Source of the DNA: Alphaproteobacteria bacterium
Lineage (GTDB): Bacteria > Pseudomonadota > Alphaproteobacteria > Micropepsales > Micropepsaceae
Reading direction: 5' to 3'
Length of the DNA stretch: 64,000 nt
Assembly (NCBI GenBank): GCA_017308475.1
Contig: JAFKEU010000010.1
Coordinates: 62,001-126,000, forward strand
Part shown: one piece after another, positions 41,856-50,780 of the stretch
Numbering within the stretch: the first letter of the stretch is position 1
How the letters are laid out: each line of letters starts with the position of its first letter
The notes under the pieces: generated by a model
What the model was told of the DNA's origin: nothing
What the model saw: the letters and a program-made list of their open reading frames with translations, nothing else
Database searches by the model: none
Program-made: the position numbers and the translations under genes

Positions 41856-42769
41856 GTGTGGCTTCTGTTCGCCTTTTCCGGACCGGTGCTGTGGGCAATC
41901 TCGACCCACATCGACAAGTATCTGGTCGACAAGATTTCCGCGACAGCGACACCGCGGTCCTGATGGTGTTCACCGCCTTCATTGGTGTCGTGGCACTGCC
42001 GGCGATCTGGGCCTTCAATCCAGAGGTGATGGCGCTTTCAGCTACGGCCATTGTCGTGATGACCCTGTCGGGCATCCTTTATATGGGCGCGATGCTGTTC
42101 TACCTGCGCGCCATCCAGCGTGAGGAAGCCAGCGTGGTCGCGCCCCTGTTCCAGGCCAACACGCTGTTCACCTTTGCGCTGGGCCTTCTGGTCCTGCATG
42201 AGGTGCCCAGCCCGCCGCAACTGGGCGGGGCGGCGCTGATCGTGGCCGGTGCCATCGGGCTGTCGCTGGACAATTCCTTCCGGCTGCGCGCCGTCAAGCT
42301 GCGTTTGGTGCTCCTGATGCTGGGAGCCACTTTCGTTCTGGCCCTTTCCAGCGTGGTATTCAAATTCTTCGCGGTGCATGACGCGTTCTGGAGCACCACC
42401 TTCTGGACCTTTGCCGGCGAGGGCCTGTTCGGCGGCGCCATCCTGTCGGTGCCCGGCTATCGCCGCCAGTTCGTGCGCCTGCTCAGGCGCAATCCCGGCG
42501 CGGTGATCGGTGTCAACGCCGCCAACGAACTGGTCAATCTGGGCGGCGGTCTGGGGGTGCGCTATGCCTCGCTGCTGGCGCCGGTGGGGGTGGTGTCGGC
42601 GATCTCCGCCAGTTCGACCTTTTTCGTCTTCCTGTTCGGCATCCTTCTGACCCTCCTTGTTCCCCGGCTGGGGCGCGAGGACCTGTCGGCCCGCAACCTG
42701 ATGCAGAAGGCGGTCGGCGGCGTTCTGATCATGGCCGGGGTGGTGCTGATTGAGGCCGGACGCGCCTGA
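41856..42769 (+). pseudogene. DMT/EamA-family transporter interrupted by a frameshift
   Basis: Two overlapping frames make one EamA transporter. From GTG 41856 the frame reads MWLLFAFSGPVLWAISTHID, the expected first membrane helix, then KYLVDK, and stops at a TGA after 35 codons. A different frame, one base back, continues RDSDTAVLMVFTAFIGVVAL and runs to 42769 with nine further hydrophobic helices and a conserved second EamA repeat. The junction is at about 41931-41940, AAGATTTCC, where restoring one T (AAGTATTTC) would give DKYFRDSD. So the gene has a one-base deletion, or the assembly does. Without the fix the product from a later start would lack the first helix. Confidence 0.8.
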
Positions 42770-42844
42770 AACGGAGCCAAAGAGGCTTGCCTTGCGCGCC
42801 CGTTCGTGCGCCACTCGCCCCATAAAAAAACCAGGGGGAAGCAT

Positions 42845-43837
42845 ATGCGCCGATCGGGGCTCGTCGCGGGATTTGGACTTGCCATTCTGGCCGCCATCGC
42901 GGGCACCGCGCTCATCGCCGGCTCCGCAATGGCGCAAAAAAACGCCACCGAGCCGGGACTGCCCGCCTGGGCCTATCCGGTGCCCACCCACAAATGGCCC
43001 AAGCCCAATCCCCATGAAAAGGCGCGCCTGCCCGGATCGAAAAAGGTTTTTACCCTGGCGGAAGTCAACAACGGCTTCGGTCCGCCCGACTGGTATCCGG
43101 CGGACCATCCGCCGATGCCCGGCATTGTCGCCCACGGCAGGAAGCCCGATGTGATGGCCTGCGGCTATTGCCACCTGCCCAATGGACATGGCCGGCCCGA
43201 GAATGCCCCGCTGGCGGGTCTTCCCGCCGCCTATATCGTCCAGCAGGTTGCCGACATGCGCAGCGGCAAGCGCCATTCCTCGACCCAGAAGATGGGCTCG
43301 ATCAACGCCATGATGAAGATCGCCAAGGCGTCCAACGACGCCGAAATCCGCATCGCCGCCCAGTATTTCTCAAAACTGAAGATGACCAAGTGGATCCGGG
43401 TGGTTGAGACCGACATGGTCCCCGCGACCGAGATCAACAGCCACAACATGCTGCAACCGGCGCGCGGCAAGAAGGAGCCCATCGGCAAGCGCATCATCGA
43501 AATGCCGGAGAATCTGGAGCGCGTTGAACTGCGCGATTTCCGTTCCGGCTTCGTCGCCTATGTGCCCAAGGGCAGCATCGCCCGCGGCAGGAAGCTGGTG
43601 GAATCAGGCGCAGGTGCCTTTCCCTGCGCCGCCTGTCATGGTCCCGGCCTGCGCGGCAATGGACAGATACCGGCGCTGGCGGGCCATTCACCCAGCTACA
43701 TCATGCGCCAGCTGACCGACTTCAAGCGCGGCACCCGCCGTGGCGAAGGCGCCGACATGATGCGCCCGGAAGTCGCCAACCTGAGCGACGACATGCGGCT
43801 GGACATCGCCGCCTACATCGCCTCGCTAAGTCCATGA
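42845..43837 (+). CDS. Periplasmic diheme cytochrome c
   Basis: A 330-residue exported protein with a Sec signal (about 1-30, ending SAMA) and two CxxCH heme sites, CGYCH (106-110) and CAACH (261-265), each in a cytochrome-c-like lobe with a later Met candidate (MGSINAMM and DMMRPE). It would carry electrons from periplasmic dehydrogenases to the respiratory chain. ATG 42845 follows GGGGGAAG. It lies directly upstream of the Tat-exported barrel-like gene and near the PQQ dehydrogenase, GMC oxidoreductase and TonB receptor, so it is the likely electron acceptor of this locus. Confidence 0.88.
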   Translation: MRRSGLVAGFGLAILAAIAGTALIAGSAMAQKNATEPGLPAWAYPVPTHKWPKPNPHEKARLPGSKKVFTLAEVNNGFGPPDWYPADHPPMPGIVAHGRKPDVMACGYCHLPNGHGRPENAPLAGLPAAYIVQQVADMRSGKRHSSTQKMGSINAMMKIAKASNDAEIRIAAQYFSKLKMTKWIRVVETDMVPATEINSHNMLQPARGKKEPIGKRIIEMPENLERVELRDFRSGFVAYVPKGSIARGRKLVESGAGAFPCAACHGPGLRGNGQIPALAGHSPSYIMRQLTDFKRGTRRGEGADMMRPEVANLSDDMRLDIAAYIASLSP

Positions 43838-43965
43838 GGGGCCCTGACCGATGCCGGGCGCGCATCGTCCGATAGCGGAATTGGCTTGGCCATGATGCGC
43901 GTGCGGCTTCTATCCTGATGCTAAAGCGGACGTCTCAAGGGGCTGCCGGACATGGAGGGAACATC

Positions 43966-45867
43966 ATGAAACGCCGTACATTTCTGCTGGGGACGGCCGC
44001 TACCCTGGCGGCCGGCATGATGCCGCTGAAGGCGGCCGAGACCTTTACCATCAACGCCCCAATGGACCCGCCCGAATGGGCGCTCTTGGAGCGCGAACTG
44101 CTGCATGCACACACCGCGGCCTGCGTGACATTCTTCAAGCGCTATTTCGACCAGGCCACCGGCTGGCTGGAGACCACGCCGCGCTGGGGCGGCGACGACG
44201 GTCCGGACGATGCCATCGAGAACGTCAATGACTGGCCGCACCTTTATGCGCTGGGCGGCGACGAGATCATTCGCCAGATGTACACCAAGGCCTATGAAGG
44301 CCATGTCCAGCAATACACCGAGGCCAAGACTACCGACGTGCCGATCGCCAAACTGGGCATGTATTTCAAGGAATTCCCCGCCCAGTTCGACTGGCAGCAC
44401 AATGGCGAGGGCCTGACCGTCTTCAACCTGATGCCGCTGGGCGCGCCCTACAGCCAGCGCTATCGCGAGCGCGTCAGGCGCTTCGCCGGTTTCTACATGG
44501 ACGAGGATCCGGGCGCACCCAACTACGATCCCAAGCTGAAGCTGATCAAGAGCCTGATGAACGGCAGCCGCGGGCCCATGCTGCGCGAGGCCACCGCGCT
44601 GGACTGGACCGGCGATCCCATCGATGTGAAGGACCGCTTTCCCAGCCTCGGCCACGGCGAAAACGACTACAAGCAGATGCTGGCCCACTTCCAGGATTAT
44701 GGCGACGTGGTGGGCGACCACCCGCTCAACCTGGCGTCCACGCAGCTCGCCACCAATGCCTACATGCTGACGCACGACCAGAAGTACAAGGACTGGGTGC
44801 TGGGCTATTGCGACGCCTGGGCCGAGCGCGCCAGGGCAAATGGCGGCATCATTCCCTCCAAGGTCGGGCTGGACGGCAAGATCGGCGGCCCGGAGAACAA
44901 ATGGTATGCGGGCACCTATGGCTGGGGCTTCTCCCCCATCGTGCCCATGACCGGCGATCGGCAGGACCGCAACCGCGTGCCATGGTGCGTGGGCGGCTTC
45001 TACAATGCCTATCTACTGTCGAAGGGCGACGACAAATATCTGGATGTGTGGCGCAAGACCGCCGACAAGTTCGATGCGGCGGCCAAAACGGTCGACGGCA
45101 AGCTGTCGGCGCCCACCATGTATGGCGACCAGGGCTTCTACAGCTTCAAGCCAGGCAGGTATAACAAGAACTTCCTGGAGATTTACGCTCTCTCCATGAA
45201 GCCGTCGGACCGCGCCCGCTGCGAGGAGACCGACTGGTATCACTTCCTGGAAGGCAAGAACCCCGGCTATCCGGTCAAGGCGCTGCGCGCCGCGCTGGTC
45301 CATATGCGCAAGCATATGGAGGAAGTGGACGCCGACACTACCTCGCCCGACATGCGCCTGGCCGACAGCGCGCTGGAGTTCAATCCCGCCTCGATCATGG
45401 CGCTGACCCAGCTGATCGAAGGCGGCCTCTACCTGCAGCATGGCAGCTGGGCCCGATCCTCGATGAGCCAGGGCGGCACGCTACTGTTCACCCGCCTGCG
45501 ATATTTCGATCCCGACCGTCGCCGCGCCGGCCTGCCACCGGATGTCGCGGTGCTGGTCGACAGCTGGAGCGACGATGGGTTGACCGCCACCATCGTCAAT
45601 ATCAGCCCCAGCAAGCCGCGCAGCGTGATCGTACAGGGCGGCGCCTATGCCGAGCACCAGATCGTTTCGGTGTCGGACGGCAAGACGGCGAACCAGGTGA
45701 ATGCGCCGCAGTTCCCGCTGCGGCTGGAGCCGGGCGCTGGCGCGCGCCTGACCATAAAAATGAAGCGCTTCGCCAACGATCCCACCCTGTCCTTCCCCTG
45801 GGAAGGCACGGTTGCGGACCTGGGCAATCCGCCGGCGCAAACTGCCGGCGGAGGTCACGTCGACTAG
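43966..45867 (+). CDS. Tat-exported protein of unknown function, probably helical-toroid fold
   Basis: A 633-residue protein I cannot name. It begins MKRRTFLLGTAATLAAGMMP, a twin-arginine signal, so it is folded before export to the periplasm. The body is rich in helical pairs with aromatic and acidic residues (TPRWGGDDGPDDAIENVNDWPHL, GHGENDYKQML, ENKWYAGTYGWGFSPIVP), the pattern of six-hairpin glycosidase/lyase toroids. The last 120 residues look like a beta domain (VAVLVDSWSDDGLTATIVNIS, LRLEPGAGARLTIKMK). Good GGAGGG site upstream. Its 3' end is one base from the convergent PQQ dehydrogenase. Role in carbohydrate turnover is inferred from neighbours only. Confidence 0.75.
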   Translation: MKRRTFLLGTAATLAAGMMPLKAAETFTINAPMDPPEWALLERELLHAHTAACVTFFKRYFDQATGWLETTPRWGGDDGPDDAIENVNDWPHLYALGGDEIIRQMYTKAYEGHVQQYTEAKTTDVPIAKLGMYFKEFPAQFDWQHNGEGLTVFNLMPLGAPYSQRYRERVRRFAGFYMDEDPGAPNYDPKLKLIKSLMNGSRGPMLREATALDWTGDPIDVKDRFPSLGHGENDYKQMLAHFQDYGDVVGDHPLNLASTQLATNAYMLTHDQKYKDWVLGYCDAWAERARANGGIIPSKVGLDGKIGGPENKWYAGTYGWGFSPIVPMTGDRQDRNRVPWCVGGFYNAYLLSKGDDKYLDVWRKTADKFDAAAKTVDGKLSAPTMYGDQGFYSFKPGRYNKNFLEIYALSMKPSDRARCEETDWYHFLEGKNPGYPVKALRAALVHMRKHMEEVDADTTSPDMRLADSALEFNPASIMALTQLIEGGLYLQHGSWARSSMSQGGTLLFTRLRYFDPDRRRAGLPPDVAVLVDSWSDDGLTATIVNISPSKPRSVIVQGGAYAEHQIVSVSDGKTANQVNAPQFPLRLEPGAGARLTIKMKRFANDPTLSFPWEGTVADLGNPPAQTAGGGHVD

Positions 45868-45868
45868 C

Positions 45869-48022
45869 TCATGGCGGTCCATAATGGGCCGCCAGATAGT
45901 CCCCGATGCGCGCCGCTGCCGTGTCATCGGCGGGAGCGCCACGGGCGCGCATGTCTTCGACGACGCGGCCCCAGGCGGCCGCGTCGCGATGCTGGGAAAT
46001 TGCCGTGCCAATGGCGTGACAGGATGTGCAGACGCGCGCCACATCTGCGCGGCCGGGGCCTTGCGGCAAATCGTCGACGGTTTTGACCGTCACCGGCACG
46101 GGCGCAACCATCGCCTCCCCTGACGGCAGCGGTGCCGGATTGAGGTCCACGATCTTCTCGCCGGGCCTTGGCAGGGCGAATGCGATCAACGCGGTCTCGG
46201 CATCCGGACGCGCCGCGCCGCTGGAGGCAACCACCACATATTGGCGGCCGCTTTTGCCGACAAAGCTCATGGGATTGGCCTCGGCGGGCGAGGACAGGCG
46301 TGCGCTCCACACTTCCCTGCCGTTCCTGGCATCATAGGCGCGCAGCACCGGCTGATCGACGGCGGCGCCCAGATAACCCAGGCCCGTGGCGCCGATGAAC
46401 ACCAGCCCGCCGCCCGTCGCCAGCGAGCCGCCCAGATTGGGCGAGCCCTTGTCCTTGCCCAGGTCGCCATAGACTTCGGCGCTGCCCAGCGGCCGGCGCC
46501 AGAGGATGTCGCCACTGTTGCCCTCAATCGCCACCATCTCGGCATACGGTGGTTGAAGGCAGGGCAACCCCTTCGGGTCCAGCAATTTGGTATAGGCCTT
46601 GTCCACCTTGTAACCGCCGGCCGACAGCGGGTCATTCGCGTCCACCTTCACGATATAGCTGTAGGCCGGAAGGTTGTTGGTGTTGACGAAGATGGTGCCG
46701 GTCTTCGGGTTCACCGAAGCCCCGCCCCAGGCCCCGCCCAGCCCACCGGTATTTCCGGGCAGGAACAGGTTCGGGCCACCGAGACGCGGCGGCGTGAAGG
46801 GCGGCGAATCCTTCAGCCCCAGCCGGTCCCACTCAGCGGTGCAGAAATCATGCGCCTCTTTGGTGATCGTGGTGATGTCGCCTTTTGTCATGCCCATCTT
46901 CACCAGCGGTGGCGGCTTGATGGGAAAGGGCTGGGTGGGCGAAGCCTGTTCGCCCGGCAAGGTGCTGGCGGGCACGGGGCGTTCTTCCACCCCAAAGACG
47001 GGCTTTCCGGTGCGCCGGTCCAGGATGAACATCAGCCCCTGCTTGGTCACCGCCACCAGCGCGGGCACTTTTTTGCCCTGGACCGTCAGGTCGATCAGCG
47101 CGGGCGCCGTGGCATTGTCATAGTCGAACAGGTCGTGATGCACCGTCTGGAAATGCCAGCGATAGGCACCGGTCATCGCATCCAGCGCTATGATTGAGTT
47201 GGCATAAAGGTTGTCGCCCGGCCGGTCGACGCCGATGAAACTGTCGGCGGGATTGCCCGTGGGCACGAAGACCAGGCCGGTCTTTTCGTCCACCGACATG
47301 GTGCCCCAGGCGCTGGGGCCGGAGCGGTTCTTCCAACCATCGCCCCATGTGCCGAAATTGCGCTCTCCGGGGCGCGGCACCGTGTGGAAGCGCCATACCA
47401 GCTTGCCCGTCACCGCGTCATAGGCGCGCGGATCGCCAGGAGGGCCGTGCGCACCGAACTCCTGTGTCGATGGCCCGGTGATCAGAAGGTTCCTGTAGAT
47501 CGTTGGCGGCGACGAAAGTCCATAACGATCCTTTGGGCCGGCGAAGCCATCGCGGATGTCGATGTACCCCTTGTCGCCGCCAAAGCCGGCGGCGGGTTTT
47601 CCGGTCCCCGCGTCCAGCGCATAGATGCGGGTCTGCACCGCCATGACCACGCGCGCGCCGTGGGTGCCGTCGCCGCGCCAGAAAGCCAGCGCCCGCATCT
47701 TGCCGCGCAGACCGGTCGCGTGGCGCCATAACTGTCCGCCGGTTTCCGGGTCGAGCGCATAGGCGGTACCCTGCATGTCCTGCACATACATCACGCCATC
47801 GACGACCAGGGGCGTCACCTCCCAGGCGCCCTTCTGGACGATGACGAATTTCCATACCGGCTTCAGGCCCGCGACATTCTCCGGCGTGATCTGGTCCGCC
47901 GGCGCGAAATGGTCGGAGGAAAGACCGTTGCCCCAGCTGGTCCAGTCATGGGCACCATCGGCCATGGCACCAGGCGCCGTCAGCAGCAGGGCCGCGAGCG
48001 TGATGGGCACACCCTTCTTCAC
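45869..48022 (-). CDS. PQQ-dependent quinohemoprotein dehydrogenase with C-terminal cytochrome c domain
   Basis: A 717-residue periplasmic enzyme with a Sec signal (cleavage near GAMADGAHDW). Residues 25-620 form the eight-bladed PQQ propeller: SWGNGLSSDHFAPADQI, tryptophan-docking repeats such as GTAYALDPETGGQLWRH and AYDAVTGKLVWRFHTV, and HHDLFDYDNATAP, the motif of the glucose/quinate-type PQQ dehydrogenases. A monoheme cytochrome domain follows (CTSCH near 670). Substrate is probably a sugar, polyol or hydroxyacid. No pqq synthesis genes are in the window. GTG 48022 overlaps the stop of the upstream TIM-barrel gene (GTGA), so they are coupled. Confidence 0.9.
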   Translation of the reverse strand: MKKGVPITLAALLLTAPGAMADGAHDWTSWGNGLSSDHFAPADQITPENVAGLKPVWKFVIVQKGAWEVTPLVVDGVMYVQDMQGTAYALDPETGGQLWRHATGLRGKMRALAFWRGDGTHGARVVMAVQTRIYALDAGTGKPAAGFGGDKGYIDIRDGFAGPKDRYGLSSPPTIYRNLLITGPSTQEFGAHGPPGDPRAYDAVTGKLVWRFHTVPRPGERNFGTWGDGWKNRSGPSAWGTMSVDEKTGLVFVPTGNPADSFIGVDRPGDNLYANSIIALDAMTGAYRWHFQTVHHDLFDYDNATAPALIDLTVQGKKVPALVAVTKQGLMFILDRRTGKPVFGVEERPVPASTLPGEQASPTQPFPIKPPPLVKMGMTKGDITTITKEAHDFCTAEWDRLGLKDSPPFTPPRLGGPNLFLPGNTGGLGGAWGGASVNPKTGTIFVNTNNLPAYSYIVKVDANDPLSAGGYKVDKAYTKLLDPKGLPCLQPPYAEMVAIEGNSGDILWRRPLGSAEVYGDLGKDKGSPNLGGSLATGGGLVFIGATGLGYLGAAVDQPVLRAYDARNGREVWSARLSSPAEANPMSFVGKSGRQYVVVASSGAARPDAETALIAFALPRPGEKIVDLNPAPLPSGEAMVAPVPVTVKTVDDLPQGPGRADVARVCTSCHAIGTAISQHRDAAAWGRVVEDMRARGAPADDTAAARIGDYLAAHYGPP

Positions 48023-49128
48023 GCGACGTGCTTTTCCGACTGGATCAGGCCGCGGATATAGCCGAAATCGAAGGCGAAATTTTCCATGCGCCCGCGCGGA
48101 TCGCCCTCGATGGTGGCGGCATGGTCCGGCATCAGCAGGCGGTCATAGCCCACCTCGCGATAGACCTTCAGCGCCTTGACGAAGTCGACATCGCCCTCGT
48201 CAGGGAAGGTTTCGACGAAATCGTCGCGATGGCCGCGAATGTTGCGGAAATGGACATTGAAGATCTTCCCCCGGCTGCCGAACCAGCGGATCACGTCGAA
48301 GATCTCGGTGCCCGGGTCCTGCAGCATTTCCGACATGGTGCCCTGGCAGAAATTCAGGCCATGGTAGGGGCTTTCGTGAATCTGCACGAAGCGCTTGACG
48401 CCATCGACCGTGCCCAGCACCCGTTGGATGCCGCGATAACCTTCCGGCGGTACGCCCGGATCGTGGGGGTGAAGGGCAATACGCACCTTGTATTCATTGG
48501 CCACTGGCACTGCCCGCTCCAGGAAATAGGTGATGCGTTCCCAGAACAGGTCGGCCGGCACCACGCCTGCCCTTGTCAACGGCAGGTTCGTGGGCGCATC
48601 GGCCAGCCGCCAGCCGGAGACCAGCGCATCGCCCCGTCCCGGAACTTCATAGCTGGTGCGCATCGCGCCCAGATAGTTGAGCGCATATTTGATGCAGGGG
48701 ATGCCCGCCGCGGCACAATTGCGGATCAGCTGCTGGAAGGATTCAATGTCGCGGTCGCGCTGTTCGCCTGCACCCAGATTGATGGCGGGATGCGCCTGTT
48801 GGTCGACATTCTGAGTCGGCAGGGCGCATTCGGCGATTTCCATGGTCAAGTGATGCTTCTCGGCCAACTCGCGCATCCGCTTGAGCTCGTCCACGCTGTT
48901 GTAGATGCGGCCGGGATCGGTGATGGTCGCGGCCGTGCCCACCCCTTCGACACCGAAGCGTTCCAGATAAAGAGCCATCTTCTCGTCCAGGATGCCCATC
49001 ACCTCATGGCCCAGCTTTGCCTTGAGCGGCGGCAGCGCTTGCGCCCGGGCGGGCGCGGGCACCGCAGCGATGGCGCCTGCGCCAAGCATTGCGGCGGTGA
49101 CGAAATGGCGGCGGTCAAATCCGGTCAT
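48019..49128 (-). CDS. Tat-exported mannonate-dehydratase-like TIM-barrel protein
   Basis: A 369-residue protein whose N-terminus, FDRRHFVTAAMLGAGAIAAV, is a Tat signal followed by a xylose-isomerase-like barrel. Motifs match the UxuA family: ALHPHDPGVP, HGLNFCQGTMSEM (the family's Cys), FNVHFRNIRG, FPDEGDVDF and LMPDHAATIEGD. UxuA normally is cytoplasmic and dehydrates D-mannonate, so an exported version is unusual; a role in dehydrating or cleaving an oxidised sugar in the periplasm is a reasonable guess. ATG 49128 is preferred over an upstream start. Overlaps the PQQ dehydrogenase by 4 nt. Confidence 0.82.
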   Translation of the reverse strand: MTGFDRRHFVTAAMLGAGAIAAVPAPARAQALPPLKAKLGHEVMGILDEKMALYLERFGVEGVGTAATITDPGRIYNSVDELKRMRELAEKHHLTMEIAECALPTQNVDQQAHPAINLGAGEQRDRDIESFQQLIRNCAAAGIPCIKYALNYLGAMRTSYEVPGRGDALVSGWRLADAPTNLPLTRAGVVPADLFWERITYFLERAVPVANEYKVRIALHPHDPGVPPEGYRGIQRVLGTVDGVKRFVQIHESPYHGLNFCQGTMSEMLQDPGTEIFDVIRWFGSRGKIFNVHFRNIRGHRDDFVETFPDEGDVDFVKALKVYREVGYDRLLMPDHAATIEGDPRGRMENFAFDFGYIRGLIQSEKHVA

Positions 49129-49153
49129 GGCGGTTCCCCCTGTCATGTGTTTC

Positions 49154-50251
49154 TTACTTCTTCTTCGGTCCCGGCAGCGGCAGATATGCCGCCTTTGCCT
49201 CCTGAAAGGAGCTCAGCCACAGCGTGTCGCCGATGATGAGGCCGGTGGCGATGCCGCCGAACGCCGGATTGGGTTCGCCATAGTCCAGGATCTTCCAGCG
49301 CATCGCCTTGGGATCGAGCTGGGCGGCCACCCAGCCGCGATGACAGTTCAGGTCCAGATGCGCCGACAGAATCTGGGCGCGCGTGCCGCCACAGGCCGGC
49401 TCGTCGTACATCATGCCCGCCGCGATCAGGCGGTCGCCGCTCCAGTGGATATTGTCGAGATTGTACCAGGGCGTCGTGATCTGTCGCGCGGGCGTTCGCG
49501 TATCCGCCAGCCGGTAGATCACCACCGTCTGTGTGCCGGAGACGGCGACGTAGAATTCGCGCTGGTCCGGCGAAATCTCGATGCCGTTATTGCCCGCAAG
49601 CTCGGTGCCCGGCAGCAGCTTCAGACCCTTGCCGCCCGGTTTCCATTCATAAACGCCGCCGGTGACCTTGCGGTTGATGAAGTCGGCATTGGTCGCGGAC
49701 CCACGCATCTGCACATTGGCAAGTATGGTCCCGTCCTTCAGTGCCGTTACCGAATTGGTGCGGAAATCCTTTGGCAGAGGAACGCAGCCGGTCCAGGTGA
49801 TGGCCGGTGTCGCGCCGCGCGCGTCCAGCACGAAAACCTGGATGCTTTCGTAAGGCAGGTGGGTGACGGAATAGAGCCGGTAAAGGCCGTTGCCCGCCGG
49901 GCGCAGGGCCAGGCCATGGGTATTGAACTGCACAATGTCGGGCGGGCCCGCACATTCCGGGAAGGCCTTGCGGTCAAAGCGTATCTGGTTGCCCGCGCCG
50001 GTGTAAAGCCGCTGTGCACGCTTGGCATCCGCGTCGATCAGGCTGATGGACCCGCCCTTGCCCATGCCGCTGGCGACGATCCATTTGCTGGTGCCGACCT
50101 GGAGCAGGTCTTCCGGCTCGTTCAGGCCACAGACGAATTTGAGCCCCATGGATGGCGCGCAATCGGGCGCCGCCTCTGCCGCTCCCGCCGCCAGCATCAC
50201 AAAGCCCGCAGCCAGCAGCGCGCGCCAGAACCCAGTGCGCAAAATTCCCAT
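49154..50251 (-). CDS. Exported beta-propeller-like protein (SMP-30/strictosidine-synthase-like)
   Basis: A 365-residue exported protein (Sec signal, cleavage near AAEAAP). It reads as a series of four-strand blades with repeats such as GTSKWIVASGMGKGGSISLID, TILANVQMRGSATNADF, NNGIEISPDQREFYVAVSG and IHWSGDRLIAAG, typical of SMP-30/lactonase-like propellers; a metal-binding NGI-x-S-P-D block is visible. Three or more Cys pairs suggest disulfides. It is upstream of the UxuA-like and PQQ genes in the same direction (26-nt gap). A lactonase acting on the oxidised sugar is one option. GGGAGGGG precedes ATG 50251. Confidence 0.7.
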   Translation of the reverse strand: MGILRTGFWRALLAAGFVMLAAGAAEAAPDCAPSMGLKFVCGLNEPEDLLQVGTSKWIVASGMGKGGSISLIDADAKRAQRLYTGAGNQIRFDRKAFPECAGPPDIVQFNTHGLALRPAGNGLYRLYSVTHLPYESIQVFVLDARGATPAITWTGCVPLPKDFRTNSVTALKDGTILANVQMRGSATNADFINRKVTGGVYEWKPGGKGLKLLPGTELAGNNGIEISPDQREFYVAVSGTQTVVIYRLADTRTPARQITTPWYNLDNIHWSGDRLIAAGMMYDEPACGGTRAQILSAHLDLNCHRGWVAAQLDPKAMRWKILDYGEPNPAFGGIATGLIIGDTLWLSSFQEAKAAYLPLPGPKKK

Positions 50252-50418
50252 CGGGCCCCTCCCAATCCGGCTTTGATCGCAGCCTATCGCATGGTGCTGC
50301 CTGGCGCCACGCCCGCCACGTCTGGCAGACACCCTTCGCAACTGCCAAAAAAACCGTTTGGCGACGGCGTACAAGCGGCTTTAGCGTTGCATCGGGTGCT
50401 TCATGTGCGAGGTACGCG

Positions 50419-50688
50419 TTGGTCAGCAGGGATTTTGTATTGCGCCTTGGCGGTTACGGCCTCACCACCGCGGAAATCCATTATCGCATCCCCGACCATC
50501 CCAGCCTGCTGCAGCAATTCATCTGGCAGGAATACGATCTGGCGCCCGCCTTCCCGGCCCTGAAGGCGTTTCTCGATTTCTGGCAGCGCGAACTGGAAGG
50601 AGCGCTGCATTCGGTCCGGGTCGCGCACAGCCACCAGGTCAGCCCGTCTGAATGGAAGGCGGTCAATGGCGTGTTCCGTCTGAACTAG
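50419..50688 (+). CDS. Usg-like family protein
   Basis: A small 89-residue protein with LRLGGYGLTTAEIHYRIPDHPSLLQQFIWQEYDLAPAFP, then FLDFWQRELEGALHSVRVAHS, an unmistakable Usg-like (PF06233) sequence; this family is nearly confined to Alphaproteobacteria and its function is unknown. No ATG lies in frame at the right place; TTG 50419 follows GAGG by 7 nt and gives the normal family length. It is placed between the divergent propeller gene and the GMC oxidoreductase, 92 nt upstream of the latter, without a known functional link. Confidence 0.85.
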   Translation: MVSRDFVLRLGGYGLTTAEIHYRIPDHPSLLQQFIWQEYDLAPAFPALKAFLDFWQRELEGALHSVRVAHSHQVSPSEWKAVNGVFRLN

Positions 50689-50780
50689 CGGGAATCGGCG
50701 CCGGCCAATATCGCTCTGGATTGCATCGGCTTCCTGCAATAGCCTTCGCGTTCCCAGGAACGACAAAGCCAAGAACAGCC

